Counted from the stretch's first letter, positions 18,595 through 28,471 are shown. The stretch is 64,000 bases of DNA from CAWJMN01 sp963844055 (GCA_963844055.1 CAWJMN010000001.1:1240001-1304000), one strand, 5' to 3'. The notes: a model not told the origin generated them from the letters alone. Numbers and translations are program-made.

Positions 18595-19095
18595 GACTTT
18601 TCCTCGGGGGGTCGCGGCTGGCATGGTAGTTCTTTCCTCAAGGCCGCCTTGGTATCCAAAACCTGTTTGCTATGAGCGGTCCTTGTTCGCCCACGGCTTT
18701 ATCCAGAGCTATTTATCGTGAGAAGATGTAACGAACTTGCGGACTTTTAGGTTTATGCCGAAATTTCCTAGGAAAATGTTTTTGCTGGCAGTGCTAGCGA
18801 TGCCAGCAGACTTCAGCACTACGTTTTGTCGCTTGGTTGAGCAATACAACGGGGCCTCGCGATTCCCTCTAACCTCACCACCTAATCTACTGGTGTTAAG
18901 GTATGGCGTTTTAAACCCATTCGCAATACAGCCTGATAAAAGGCCTCGAAGCCGCTCTGTTTAGCAAGAAGTGGCCAGCCATTGGAAAGCTTTTGGCGTC
19001 GCTTCTACGCTTGGTATTGACCCATTCTTACGTCTCCCTTAATCTCGCCCTCCTACCTCGAGATTTCTCGGCAATTGCAAGGATGCAGCCGCGCT
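18595..19095. other. Intergenic region between divergent lipoprotein and aminotransferase genes
   Basis: About 500 bases without a gene. It contains a perfect 12-base palindrome TTTCCTAGGAAA at 18764-18775 and a hairpin TGCTGGCA-N10-TGCCAGCA at 18783-18808. Either could be an operator, but nothing beyond symmetry supports that. Confidence 0.4.
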
Positions 19096-20301
19096 ATGCA
19101 AAGCAACAAGACGACATCGCCATCGACCCTTTCCCTCAATCCTTCGGCCACGGTCGAAAAGACGCCGGTTCCATTGCTGGACGTCGGACGGGGAAATCAG
19201 CCGTTGCGAGAAGACATACTCTCGGCCATTACCAAGGTCGTTGATTCCGGCCGTTTCCTCTTTGGCCCAGAAGTCGCCGAATTCGAAGCGAACGTCGCTC
19301 GGATCTCAGGTACCGAACATGCGATTGGTTGTGCCTCGGGCAGTGACGCAATTTTGCTCGCGCTGATGGCACTCGATATTGGTGAAGGGGACGAAGTCAT
19401 CGTTCCAAGCTTCACGTTCTTTGCGACGGCAAGCGCCGTTTGGCGTCTAAATGCCAAGCCCGTGTTTGTCGACATCGATCCTGTCACATTCAATCTAGAT
19501 CCGCAGCGCGTCGAAGAAGCCATCACACCCAATACAAAGGCAATTATCCCCGTCCACCTTTTCGGCCAATGTGCCGACATGGATGCAATCTCGGCCATCG
19601 CTCAAGAGCACGGCCTATGGGTAATTGAAGACGCGGCTCAGTCGATTGGCGCAAAATACAAAGGGCGTCCGGCCGGTTCGATGGGCGTCATCGGTTGCCT
19701 CAGCTTCTACCCGACAAAAAATCTTGGTGGCTTTGGCGACGGCGGCATGATGACCACCTCCGACAAGCCGCTTGCAGATCGGCTTCGTTTGTTTGCCGGT
19801 CACGGCATGAGCCCACGCTACTATCACAAGGTCGTCGGCATCAACAGCCGGCTCGATACGATTCAAGCCGCCGTGCTGGGCGTGAAGCTAAAGCACCTAG
19901 AAGCCTGGACGAATCAGCGGTTGCACAATGCACAGCAATACGACCAACAACTTTCCGCAGCGGGCCTGCACGAGGTGCTGGGCTTGCCAGAAACAACTTC
20001 CGACTACGACCACGTTTGGAATCAATACACCATCCGTGTTCCCGGCGGACGTCGCGATGCCGTAAAGGCCGCACTGGCCGAAGTCGGCATCGGTAGCGAG
20101 GTCTATTATCCTGTACCGCTACACTTGCAAGAATGCTTTAAGCCGCTCGGCTATGGCCCTGGCACTTTGCCAGAGACCGAACGCGCCGCCCGCGAAGTGC
20201 TCAGCATTCCAATCTTCCCCGAACTGACAGCGGCAGAGCTAACCGCCGTCGTGAATCGCCTCGCTGCGGTTTGCCTTCAGTCCAAATCACGCGCTGCCTA
20301 G
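19096..20301 (+). CDS. DegT/DnrJ/EryC1/StrS-family PLP aminotransferase
   Basis: 401 residues. It transfers an amino group to a keto-sugar nucleotide during surface polysaccharide or amino-sugar synthesis. Family marks: PVPLLDVGRGNQPLREDIL, GSDAILLALMALDIG, DEVIVPSFTFFATASAV, VHLFGQCADMDAI, EDAAQSIGAKY and the PLP-lysine region FYPTKNLGGFGDGGMM. GINSRLDTIQAAVL, then YYPVPLHLQECF complete the fold. The start is set at ATG 19096; a TTG 21 bases earlier is also in frame. No glycan genes adjoin it, so the sugar cannot be named. Confidence 0.9.
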   Translation: MQSNKTTSPSTLSLNPSATVEKTPVPLLDVGRGNQPLREDILSAITKVVDSGRFLFGPEVAEFEANVARISGTEHAIGCASGSDAILLALMALDIGEGDEVIVPSFTFFATASAVWRLNAKPVFVDIDPVTFNLDPQRVEEAITPNTKAIIPVHLFGQCADMDAISAIAQEHGLWVIEDAAQSIGAKYKGRPAGSMGVIGCLSFYPTKNLGGFGDGGMMTTSDKPLADRLRLFAGHGMSPRYYHKVVGINSRLDTIQAAVLGVKLKHLEAWTNQRLHNAQQYDQQLSAAGLHEVLGLPETTSDYDHVWNQYTIRVPGGRRDAVKAALAEVGIGSEVYYPVPLHLQECFKPLGYGPGTLPETERAAREVLSIPIFPELTAAELTAVVNRLAAVCLQSKSRAA

Positions 20302-20323
20302 TTGCAGCGCTGTAACGGATTTA

Positions 20324-20350
20324 CAGTGCCACGTTTAATGTGTGGCACTG
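20324..20350. terminator. Hairpin between convergent genes, probable shared terminator
   Basis: CAGTGCCAC and GTGGCACTG form a perfect 9-base stem with a 9-base loop, between the aminotransferase stop codon (20301) and the DUF1501 stop codon (20365). There is no strong T run. Confidence 0.5.
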
Positions 20351-20364
20351 GTCCCATTCGCCTT

Positions 20365-21807
20365 CTACGCCAGGATCTTTTTGATCACGTGTCCGCTGAT
20401 ATCGGTCAGGCGGAAATCGCGCCCTTGGCTACGGTACGTCAGGCGTTCGTGGTCAATTCCCATCAGGTACAGCATCGTCGCATGCAGATCATGCACTTCG
20501 ACGATATCCGTCACCGCGTTATAGCCCAGTTCGTCCGTCGCGCCGTGCGTGATGCCCCCCTTAATGCCGCCGCCACACATCCACATCGAAAAACCTTTGA
20601 TGTGATGGTCACGGCCGTTCCCTTGGGCCATCGGAGTTCTGCCAAATTCGCCCGTCCAAATCACGAGCGTGTCCTTTAGCATGTCACGCGCCTTCAAATC
20701 CTGAATCAGCGCGGCACAAGGGCCGTCAACTTCCTTGGCTGTCCCGGCGATCTGATCCTTGATGCCGCCGTGATGATCCCAGTCGCGATGGTACAGCTGA
20801 ATGAATCGCACGCCGCGTTCGGCCAGTCGCCGGGCCAGCAAACAGTTCGCCGCAAACGTTCCATCGCCCCCCTTGGTGCCATAAGCATCAAGCACAGCCT
20901 GCGGTTCGTCAGAGACATTCATCAAATCGGGAATGCTCGTTTGCATCTTGAATGCAAGTTCGTACTGAGCAATCCGCGTGGCAATCTCAGGGTCAGTCAC
21001 GGCCTCGCTTTCGAGGCGATTGAGCGCAGCAACTCCGTTGACGACATCCGCCTGCTGCCCCGGATTTACCCCTTGCGGCCGAGTGACATACAAAACCGGA
21101 TCACCCTTGGAGCGAAGTTCAACCCCTTGGAATCGGCTCGGTAAGAAACCGCTGTGCCATTGCCGCGAAGCAATCGGCTGTGCTTGGCCAAACCGACCGG
21201 TCGAGGTCAGCACGACAAAGCCCGGCAGGTTTTCCGTTTCGGCTCCCAGGCCATACGTAAGCCAGGATCCCATCGCAGGTCGTCCCGAGACCGTGCTTCC
21301 CGTATTCATAAACGTATGCGCAGGATCATGATTGATCGCCTGCGTACGCAGCGAGTTAATAATGCAAATGTCGTCGGCAATCTCGCCAATCTTGGGGAAG
21401 ATTTCGGAAATCATCTGTCCTGATTGGCCGAACTTTTTAAACGTATGCTGCGGACCAAAGCACGTCAGTGCTTGCCCCTGTAGCTGGGCGATCGGCTGGC
21501 CCTTTGTAAACGATTCCGGCATCGGCTTGCCGTGCAGTTCGGCCAGCTTCGGCTTGTAATCAAAGGTTTCCAGGTGCGATGGCCCCCCCGCCATCGTCAG
21601 CACGATCACCCGTTTCACTTTCGCTGGAAAGTGGAGCGTTTCTAACGCTCCACGCGAGGTGGAAGTGAGGGCTTCACCACGTGCCGACAGGGGGGAAAGG
21701 AGCGACGCCAGCGCTAGCGAACCAACGCCCGTTGCTGCGCGACCCAAAAAAGCCCGGCGCGAGTTCTCACGCAAAAACTGCTCGGCAAAAAACGATGGAT
21801 TATTCAT
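20365..21807 (-). CDS. DUF1501 protein, Tat-exported, alkaline-phosphatase-like fold
   Basis: 480 residues from ATG 21807, after an AGGAA site. The N-terminus carries a twin-arginine signal (SRRAFLGRAATG and a hydrophobic stretch ending near SARGEA). The body is the planctomycete DUF1501 family: VKRVIVLTMAGGPSHLETFD, MPESFTKGQPIAQLQGQ, INHDPAHTFMNTGS, RGVRFIQLYHRDWDHHGG, VIWTGEFGRTPM and GRDHHIKGFSMWMCGGGIKG. The Asp/His-rich motifs resemble metal sites of alkaline-phosphatase-superfamily enzymes. It starts 10 bases after the PSD1 gene, so the two are co-transcribed; this pairing is very common in planctomycetes. The substrate is not known. Confidence 0.92.
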   Translation of the reverse strand: MNNPSFFAEQFLRENSRRAFLGRAATGVGSLALASLLSPLSARGEALTSTSRGALETLHFPAKVKRVIVLTMAGGPSHLETFDYKPKLAELHGKPMPESFTKGQPIAQLQGQALTCFGPQHTFKKFGQSGQMISEIFPKIGEIADDICIINSLRTQAINHDPAHTFMNTGSTVSGRPAMGSWLTYGLGAETENLPGFVVLTSTGRFGQAQPIASRQWHSGFLPSRFQGVELRSKGDPVLYVTRPQGVNPGQQADVVNGVAALNRLESEAVTDPEIATRIAQYELAFKMQTSIPDLMNVSDEPQAVLDAYGTKGGDGTFAANCLLARRLAERGVRFIQLYHRDWDHHGGIKDQIAGTAKEVDGPCAALIQDLKARDMLKDTLVIWTGEFGRTPMAQGNGRDHHIKGFSMWMCGGGIKGGITHGATDELGYNAVTDIVEVHDLHATMLYLMGIDHERLTYRSQGRDFRLTDISGHVIKKILA

Positions 21808-21817
21808 GAGGGTGTTC

Positions 21818-24800
21818 CTAGTTTCGTGTGATCGTTTCATGCAGGTTGAGAAGCACGCGGCAAACGCTCGTCCAGGCGGCTAGTTCGCCCGCATCGCCTG
21901 CCGGAGCTGGCGCATCGCCAACCGCCAACAGCTTCTTCGCCGATTCAGGATCGGCCGCAAATTCTTTTTGGTGCTTGGCCAAAAGCTCGGTCAGCACTTT
22001 CACTTCTTCTGGACGTGGCGCTCGAGACAGCACGCGTCGGAACGCAAATTCCAAACGAGCGGGCGTGTCGGCGCCACCACTGCTAACCACCAGGGCTGCC
22101 AAAACGCGGGCCGACTCGACATAGGTCGGATCGTTCAGCAAAACCAGAGCCTGTTGTGGCGTATTGGATCGTGAGCGATCCACGGTGCATTCTTCACGGC
22201 TAGGAGCATCGAACGCCGCCAAGCTGGGATGTAAGAAGGTCCGCTGCCAGTAGGTATAAAGGCCGCGGCGATACTGGTTTTCTCCCTTGTCATTCGCCCA
22301 TTCACGAACGGGGAAATTCAAGTACTGCCAATAGCCGGCAGGTTGATAAGGCTTCACGCTCGGGCCGCCAAGCTTCTTGGAAAGTAGGCCGCTAACCGCC
22401 AGTGCATTATCGCGAACCACTTCGGCATCGAGCCGAAAGCGATTCTGTCGCGAGAACCATTGGTTGTTTGGATCTTTTTCACGCAAAGAAGGATCGACAA
22501 TCGAAGTCTGGCGATACCCTGCCGACATTAGCATCGCTTTGTGAAGCTGCTTGATATTCCAGCCACTGGCGATGAACTCATTCGACAGATAATCCAGCAG
22601 GGCAGGGTGGGTTGGCAATTCACCCTGGGCACCAAAGTCCTCTGCGGTTTTTACAATGCCCCGTCCAAAGCAAAGCTTCCATAAGCGGTTCACAAACACA
22701 CGTGAAACAAGCGGATTGTCCCGCGACGTCATCCAGTTGGCCAGGTCCAGCCGTGTTTGCCGTTTTTCGCCGGTTGTGCTGCTGGCCAAAAAGCTTGGGA
22801 CGGCCGGCTTCACTTCAATGCCGCTGTCATCTTGCCAGTTTCCGCGAGAAAGAACTCGCATCATGCGTGGCTCGACAGCAACCGTAATCAGCGTAGCCGG
22901 AATCGAATCGCTTAACGCCTTTTTATCCGCCTCCAGCTTGGCTAGTTCGGTCCGCTCTTTTGCAAGTAGCGGCGTGGTGGTCAAAAACAGTTTGGTCAGC
23001 TCTTGCTTTTCGGCATCGGTTCGTTGATCAAGTGGCTTGGCCAGCGCCGCAGCAATCGAAGCGGGTACTCCGCCATCGCCAACGGCTGGCTTATCTGCGG
23101 CCGTCAAAGAGAGCCGTAGTTTTCCGATGTTATGCGACGCGAACTGCGACTCGTGCTTGAGCCGCACAATCAGCTTGCTATTCGCAGCGGCCGTGATCGG
23201 CTCTGCCAGCGTAAAGACCGCTTCGTGATTGGCGGGCTTTTCATGTCCCGAGACGGCCCAGCCGGTTGCTGGGTTGCCATCAAGGGTATGAGCAACAGGA
23301 TAGGTCGCTTGTTCAAAGTCAGCTGCTGCGGAGCCAATCTTCAGTGGCATCGGCTCGCCAGCAGGACCTTGCAGAAACAACTCAACGCCGGTTAGCACAA
23401 AGTTGCCGTTACCACGTGCCAATCCCTTATTCGGGAAAGAGGCATCGACTAATGTCTCTAGCTTTAGCCCCGTTACTTTCCCTTCGGGAAGTGCCAGCGT
23501 GACGTTGTAGGTGTCCTTGGCCGGATTCTTACCGCCAGCGATCACCGAGAGGTCATCTTGAACGGTCAGGGTTTGCCCTTCGGCAGACTCCGCCTTTTCA
23601 GGCTTGGTGGTCAACCAAGATTTCGGGCCGGTCTGAATCGATTGCAGGGTCGCTTGTTCCCAAACACGTTGTTCCTTTTCCAATTCAGGCGTCAGCGTTT
23701 GCAGCGTCTTGTTAACCGCTGCGATTTGTTGGTCCATCGCTTGCAGCTGTTGCTCTTGCGGACCAAGCGGAATCTTGGCTTGTTCTTGACGCCCCACTGC
23801 CGCTTCTTTGACGTCCGCAAAGAAGGCTCCCAGGCTGTAAAAGTCTTTGATCGTGAAAGGATCAAACTTGTGGTTGTGGCATTCGCAGCAAGCCATCGTG
23901 GATGCCAGCCAAGTCACGGAAGTATTGCGTACCCGATCTGCGGCATACTTGGCCGTGTATTCCTTCGGCTGAGCACCACCTTCTTCAGTCGTTTGCAGCA
24001 GCTTGTTATAGCCCGATGCAATCTTCTGTTCGGCAGTTGCATTGGGCAGCAAGTCGCCGGCCAATTGTTCACGCGTAAACACATCAAACGGCTTGTTGCT
24101 GTTGAACGCATTGATCACATAGTCTCGATACGGAGCGAGGTCGCGATGGTTATCGCTGTGGTAGCCGGCGCTGTCGGCAAAACGAACCACGTCCAGCCAG
24201 TACATCGCCATCCGCTCGCCATAATGGGGCGAGCTTAGCAAGCGATCCACTACCTTCTCATAAGCCTGTGGCGAATTGTCCGCTTCGAACGCGGCAATCT
24301 CTTCGGAAGTTGGGGGCAGGCCGATCACGTCAAACGTCACGCGGCGGAGCAGTATCCGCTTGTCAGCCATCGGTGAGAATTTCAGGCCGTGCGATTCGAG
24401 CTCCGCCAAAAGGAAGCGATCAATCGTGTTGTAGTCCGCAGGGACGGCCGGCGAAGGCGCTTCGACCTTGGCAATCTTTTTGTAGGCCCAGTGGGCATCG
24501 TATTCTGCACCTTCACGAATCCAGCGTGTTAGCAGCGCGATTTCGTCCGCACTTAGTGCGGGCTTCTTTGAGCCCGCAGGAGGCATCATCGTTTCTGGAT
24601 CTTTGCTGGTGATCCGGGCGATCATTTCGCTCGCTTCGGGGCTGCCGGCCTTGATGACCGTTCCCACCGATCCTTCGGCCACGTCCAGTCGCAAGTCGGC
24701 CTTGCGCTCGTCGGCATCGGGACCGTGGCAAGTGAAGCAGCGATTCGAGAGAATCGGCTTGATGTCACGGCTAAAGCTAAGCTTGGGCTGATCGGCGGCA

Positions 24801-24883
24801 TTCGCCGAATTCAGAAGCAGTCCAAAAGCCAGGGTAAGCATCGCCACGCGCAGCGGCGAGCGAGATGATAGAATCAGAAGCAT
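21818..24883 (-). CDS. Planctomycete cytochrome-type PSCyt1/PSD1 protein (DUF1549-DUF1553)
   Basis: 1021 residues from ATG 24883, which gives a clean signal peptide ending near NSANAADQ; the open frame upstream to 25105 is non-coding. Domain order: PSCyt1 with heme-type CFTCHG (about 50), DUF1549 (PADYNTIDRFLLAELESHGL, RVTFDVIGLPPT), a second CECH motif (ACCECHNHKFDPF), a beta-sandwich insert (about 430-610), then DUF1553 (NWMTSRDNPLVSRVFVNRLW, GAQGELPTHPALLDYLSNEF). It is exported, probably periplasmic, and inferred to be a redox protein acting with the DUF1501 partner just downstream. The biological role of this family pair is not firmly established. Confidence 0.92.
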   Translation of the reverse strand: MLLILSSRSPLRVAMLTLAFGLLLNSANAADQPKLSFSRDIKPILSNRCFTCHGPDADERKADLRLDVAEGSVGTVIKAGSPEASEMIARITSKDPETMMPPAGSKKPALSADEIALLTRWIREGAEYDAHWAYKKIAKVEAPSPAVPADYNTIDRFLLAELESHGLKFSPMADKRILLRRVTFDVIGLPPTSEEIAAFEADNSPQAYEKVVDRLLSSPHYGERMAMYWLDVVRFADSAGYHSDNHRDLAPYRDYVINAFNSNKPFDVFTREQLAGDLLPNATAEQKIASGYNKLLQTTEEGGAQPKEYTAKYAADRVRNTSVTWLASTMACCECHNHKFDPFTIKDFYSLGAFFADVKEAAVGRQEQAKIPLGPQEQQLQAMDQQIAAVNKTLQTLTPELEKEQRVWEQATLQSIQTGPKSWLTTKPEKAESAEGQTLTVQDDLSVIAGGKNPAKDTYNVTLALPEGKVTGLKLETLVDASFPNKGLARGNGNFVLTGVELFLQGPAGEPMPLKIGSAAADFEQATYPVAHTLDGNPATGWAVSGHEKPANHEAVFTLAEPITAAANSKLIVRLKHESQFASHNIGKLRLSLTAADKPAVGDGGVPASIAAALAKPLDQRTDAEKQELTKLFLTTTPLLAKERTELAKLEADKKALSDSIPATLITVAVEPRMMRVLSRGNWQDDSGIEVKPAVPSFLASSTTGEKRQTRLDLANWMTSRDNPLVSRVFVNRLWKLCFGRGIVKTAEDFGAQGELPTHPALLDYLSNEFIASGWNIKQLHKAMLMSAGYRQTSIVDPSLREKDPNNQWFSRQNRFRLDAEVVRDNALAVSGLLSKKLGGPSVKPYQPAGYWQYLNFPVREWANDKGENQYRRGLYTYWQRTFLHPSLAAFDAPSREECTVDRSRSNTPQQALVLLNDPTYVESARVLAALVVSSGGADTPARLEFAFRRVLSRAPRPEEVKVLTELLAKHQKEFAADPESAKKLLAVGDAPAPAGDAGELAAWTSVCRVLLNLHETITRN

Positions 24884-24997
24884 ATTTCGAATTCCAAAGG
24901 CGGGGAGGTTGGCCAAAGGTGGGACCAAACTTGCAGGATCAAACCGCCTATAGTTTAGTTCGCCGGAAAATGCCGCGTCAAGGAAACAGACACGCTC

Positions 24998-25507
24998 ATG
25001 ACCTCCATTCCGCAAGAACATCGCCAACAATCCCCCGATCAGATTGCTTGTGCGGTCATTACCGTCAGTGATACCCGCACCCTGGAAACCGATACGGGCG
25101 GCCAAACGCTGGTCGACTTTTTGGAGAAGGCCGGATTTTCGCTGGTATCGCGACAGATTTTGAAGGATGAACCAGGCCCCATGCGGGCGGCGCTAATCGC
25201 GCTTCAACTGAATCCCCAGGTAGACGCGATCCTTTTAACCGGGGGGACCGGCATTACTAGCCGTGATGAAACCTATGAAACGGTTTCGTCGCTCCTTTCG
25301 AAGCCGCTACCTGGCTACGGCGAGCTTTTTCGGATGCTCAGCTATGCCGACATCGGCCCTGCCGCCATTCTCAGCCGAGCGGTTGGTGGCCTGATGGGAA
25401 AAAAAGTGGTCCTGACGATGCCCGGCTCTCCCGCCGCGGTTCGCCTCGCCATGGAAAAAATCATCGTCCCCGAACTACGGCACCTCGTTCGGGAAGCTCG
25501 TCGGTAA
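24998..25507 (+). CDS. moaB: Molybdenum cofactor biosynthesis protein MoaB/Mog family
   Basis: 169 residues. The molybdopterin-binding fold is clear: CAVITVSDTRTLETDTGGQ, ALQLNPQVDAILLTGGTGIT, SRDETYETVSSLL, FRMLSYADIGPAAILSRAVG and TMPGSPAAVRLAMEKIIVPE. Mog adenylates molybdopterin before Mo insertion; bacterial MoaB paralogues are sometimes inactive, and I cannot separate the two here. It is divergent from the PSD1 gene across 114 bases. No other moa or moe genes are in the window. Confidence 0.9.
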   Translation: MTSIPQEHRQQSPDQIACAVITVSDTRTLETDTGGQTLVDFLEKAGFSLVSRQILKDEPGPMRAALIALQLNPQVDAILLTGGTGITSRDETYETVSSLLSKPLPGYGELFRMLSYADIGPAAILSRAVGGLMGKKVVLTMPGSPAAVRLAMEKIIVPELRHLVREARR

Positions 25508-25707
25508 TGGACATCCGGCGGTAACAAATGCGCCAGTAATGTTTACACTCCGCCAAAATTAAATGGTGTTGAGAGTTTGGTTTGCTAAACTGATCTGCGG
25601 AACGGTGGTTGGCATCGGCTTGGCATTGTCGAATATCTTCTTTGCCGCCGCTTGATCGGCCGTTCTCTGGGGCAAGACAAAGTATTCATCTCCTCTCGGT
25701 GTATTCA

Positions 25708-26298
25708 ATGCAGACAAGAACCGTTGTTATTGGTGTTGTGGCGGCTTGCGCGGTACTGGCGCTTACGGCGTTCGCTTCCTGTGCGGGGCTTCTTTACTTT
25801 TCGTTCCGCAGCATGGATACGAATGTCTCTCCGGTCATCGACGAATTGTTTGCTGCCATGGAAGGCGATTCCTTTGGCAGCACCTACGGCAAGCTCATGT
25901 CAGAGGAGTATCGCCAGGCGACGACGCTTGAGCAGCATGAAGTAGTTGGCCGCACGATTCATGTGCGACTGGGTCGGCTGAAGTCCAAAAGCATTCGACA
26001 GTTTCAGATTCGCGGAACTCCTTCTGGTACTTATGCCACGGTTGCCTACGCCGCCACTTTTGAAAAAGGATCGTGCACGATCTCTGCCCAACTGAAGAAA
26101 GTTGGGGAGAAGTGGGAGATTGTTGGCTTAAATGCAAATTCGAGCGAATTGCAGAAGGGGCTGGTGACCGCCCTGTGTCGTCATTGCGGCGAACCTCTTA
26201 CTGCGGACGCCAAGTTCTGCCCCAAGTGTGGCAAGCCACTGGCCAAAGAAAAGGAAGACATTAAAGACGATGCAGAAGAAGTGACGGCCCCCGAATAG
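25708..26298 (+). CDS. Membrane-anchored zinc-ribbon protein
   Basis: 196 residues from ATG 25708, chosen because the hydrophobic helix (6-28) follows directly; the frame open from 25609 has no support. After the helix comes a domain of about 110 residues (DELFAAMEGDSFGSTYGKLM, YATVAYAATFEKGSCTISAQ), similar in feel to small nuclear-transport-factor-like folds. A C-terminal zinc ribbon with two CxxC pairs (CRHCGEPL, CPKCGKPL) and an acidic tail end the protein. The function is unknown. Confidence 0.7.
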   Translation: MQTRTVVIGVVAACAVLALTAFASCAGLLYFSFRSMDTNVSPVIDELFAAMEGDSFGSTYGKLMSEEYRQATTLEQHEVVGRTIHVRLGRLKSKSIRQFQIRGTPSGTYATVAYAATFEKGSCTISAQLKKVGEKWEIVGLNANSSELQKGLVTALCRHCGEPLTADAKFCPKCGKPLAKEKEDIKDDAEEVTAPE

Positions 26299-26368
26299 AT
26301 CGGGAAGACTTGGACAATGGGCTGACTAGAGGCAAGTACCATTCACGTAGAGAGAAGGATCTCGTGCG

Positions 26369-27394
26369 ATGTATCCGATTCCAAGGAAGAGAAGTGTTGG
26401 TATGTTCATAAAGGTGTGCAGTTATTTCAGGTGCCTTGATCTACGGAGGATCGATGTGGCAGTGTTACTTTCAATAACACTGGCATCATATTTCTGCGCC
26501 TGTTCACAAGCTCAGGAGTTAGACCCGTTTGGAGATCTTGGAAATTTGGACGCAAGCGACGAAGTTCGTGAAGCGTACGAGAAGCAACGAAAGAAGCTTG
26601 TTCTGGATGAACTGCGATTTCGAGCAAACATGAAAGACTTGGAGGCTCCGGTTGCCTATTGGTTTCGCTTTAAGGCGCCGGTCAATGAAGCATTTTCTGA
26701 CGAGAAGGTGGCCTTGTTGGTTACTGCCGCGATAACTAACGATATTGCGGAAATTGATCGGTTGGTAAAGGAAGGAGTGGATGTTAACACTACCGGTAAA
26801 AATGATGCGACGCCGTTGCTCTACGCAATTTGGTCTGGAAGTTACGAAGGATATGCAAGATTGCTGCATCACAAGGCAAATCCCAATCATTGTTGGGGGC
26901 TAGGCGACAGTGCCGTTCATTATGCGTGTCGGTATCGCAATTCCACTTGGCTAGCGATTACGCTGAGGCATGGCGGCAATCCCAATGTTACTGGAACCTG
27001 CGATCCAGAGGTTGTGGATGAAATCGGCTTTAATTTTAACAATACGTGTGGAATAGCTCCCATTTTGACAGGTCCGTCCATTCAGCTAGGCACGCCCTAT
27101 CGACGCACGAACCTCTTGCTGCTTATTGCTGCCGGTGCAGATCTAGAAGCTAAAGATCGAGATGGACATACTGCACTTGAAAAGGCGATCCGAAGTAAAG
27201 ATGATGAAACGGCTTTATTGCTATTAGAGGCGGGGGCGTCCATAGAGGAAGACTTCAAGAAGTACATTCAGGAGACCATGCGAGACCGGCTGACAGTGCA
27301 AAGAGAACGCCGATCTGGCGGAGTGACATTATATTATTTCGAAAAGCTCGTTGAGGCTTTGAAGGTACGTGGGATTGATGCGAAGGTAAAATAA
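26369..27394 (+). CDS. Exported ankyrin-repeat protein
   Basis: 341 residues. An N-terminal hydrophobic segment (about 29-46) ends in CACSQAQE, which could be a signal peptide or lipoprotein signal. Ankyrin repeats run from about residue 110: ITNDIAEIDRLVKEGVDVNT, DATPLLYAIWSGSYEGYARL, DSAVHYACRYRNSTW, RTNLLLLIAAGADLEAKD and TALEKAIRSKDDETALLLLE. Such repeats bind proteins; no target is suggested. ATG 26369 follows AGAGAGAAGGAT; ATG 26402 is an alternative. The gene looks AT-richer than its neighbours, which may mean recent acquisition. Confidence 0.8.
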   Translation: MYPIPRKRSVGMFIKVCSYFRCLDLRRIDVAVLLSITLASYFCACSQAQELDPFGDLGNLDASDEVREAYEKQRKKLVLDELRFRANMKDLEAPVAYWFRFKAPVNEAFSDEKVALLVTAAITNDIAEIDRLVKEGVDVNTTGKNDATPLLYAIWSGSYEGYARLLHHKANPNHCWGLGDSAVHYACRYRNSTWLAITLRHGGNPNVTGTCDPEVVDEIGFNFNNTCGIAPILTGPSIQLGTPYRRTNLLLLIAAGADLEAKDRDGHTALEKAIRSKDDETALLLLEAGASIEEDFKKYIQETMRDRLTVQRERRSGGVTLYYFEKLVEALKVRGIDAKVK

Positions 27395-27448
27395 AGGAAG
27401 CCCAAGCGTTTTTTCGTACCTGCTTTATCTTTCCTAGCAGTCTTTTAA

Positions 27449-28471
27449 TTACCCCGCCTTCGCCTCGGCGGGCTCGTGCGTTTCTTCGGCCGAGGCTCGC
27501 TGTGTCATCACATAGGCGGTTGAGCCAACGATCAAGGTCATGCCGAAAATGGTGATGCCGTTCCAGTGGCTGGCGGCACCAAAAAAACACCATTTCAAAA
27601 GGACCACAAACGCGATCTGCGACAGGCCCACAACCGAAATGCGTGCCGGAGGGGCGGCAGCAAAGGCGCGGGTCAAAAAGATCTGCCCCAGCGTGGCAAA
27701 CAGGCCTACCGCAATCAAACGAGCAATGGGAAACTGCCCCTGCCACGGTGCATGCGTTGCGACTCCATCCAAAACGAGTGGATGGCCCGTAAGCCATAGC
27801 CCCAAACAAGCGATGCCACAGACGGAAGTTGAGACGGCAGAAAAATGGGCGACGACCGCTTTTGAATTCAGCCCTTTCAGTCGGTGCAAACCAATCAGAG
27901 CAATCCCACTGAAAAACGCCGCAGCGACGGCCGAAGGAATTGCCAAGACACGCGTATCGACATGAGGCAAAACCGCAGCCTGCGTGACCGCCAATACTTC
28001 GGTGGTGGCCAGTGGCTTCTTGGGGACCTCGCCTGATAGCGACGGTGAAAGCGATAGCAGACAAACGCCGGCCACGCTGACGATTGCCGCAGCCCAAGCA
28101 TCGCCCCGAGGGATTTCTCCGAGCAATGGCCAAGAGAGCAGCACCACCCAAATCGGATACATGTTGGTCAGCGTGCTAACGACGGCCACATCGAAATGCG
28201 TCATCGCATAAAAGCCAAGCAGCATCGCGCTCGATCCAGCCAGGCTGCGCATCCACAGGGTCTTGGGCTGGAAGACGACGAACTTTCCGCCGGTCGCCAT
28301 GACTAAGCTGGCCGCAAAGATCATGGCGAGCAAAGATCGAAAGAAAGTGATCACCAGCCAGTGGTAGTCGCCACGCAGCGACTCTACCAAGACGGTCATC
28401 GTGGCAAACGAGAGGGAGCTAAACAGCATCCACAAATAGGGGCGCAAAGATGCTGAATAGAAGGAGCCCAA
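27449..28471 (-). CDS. EamA/DMT-superfamily transporter
   Basis: 340 residues with about ten hydrophobic helices in two EamA repeats: LWMLFSSLSFATMTVLVESL opening the first, and PSAVAAAFFSGIALIGLHRL opening the second. WVVLLSWPLLGEIP matches the conserved end of the first repeat. These inner-membrane carriers export amino acids, nucleotides or other small metabolites. The family does not predict a substrate and no neighbour gives one. A charged tail (EETHEPAEAKAG) ends the protein. It converges with the ankyrin gene. Confidence 0.85.
   Translation of the reverse strand: MGSFYSASLRPYLWMLFSSLSFATMTVLVESLRGDYHWLVITFFRSLLAMIFAASLVMATGGKFVVFQPKTLWMRSLAGSSAMLLGFYAMTHFDVAVVSTLTNMYPIWVVLLSWPLLGEIPRGDAWAAAIVSVAGVCLLSLSPSLSGEVPKKPLATTEVLAVTQAAVLPHVDTRVLAIPSAVAAAFFSGIALIGLHRLKGLNSKAVVAHFSAVSTSVCGIACLGLWLTGHPLVLDGVATHAPWQGQFPIARLIAVGLFATLGQIFLTRAFAAAPPARISVVGLSQIAFVVLLKWCFFGAASHWNGITIFGMTLIVGSTAYVMTQRASAEETHEPAEAKAG

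Noticed and set aside
18783..18808. Riboswitch in front of the aminotransferase
   Set aside because: It is a lone simple hairpin about 290 bases from the start codon, with no match to a known class.
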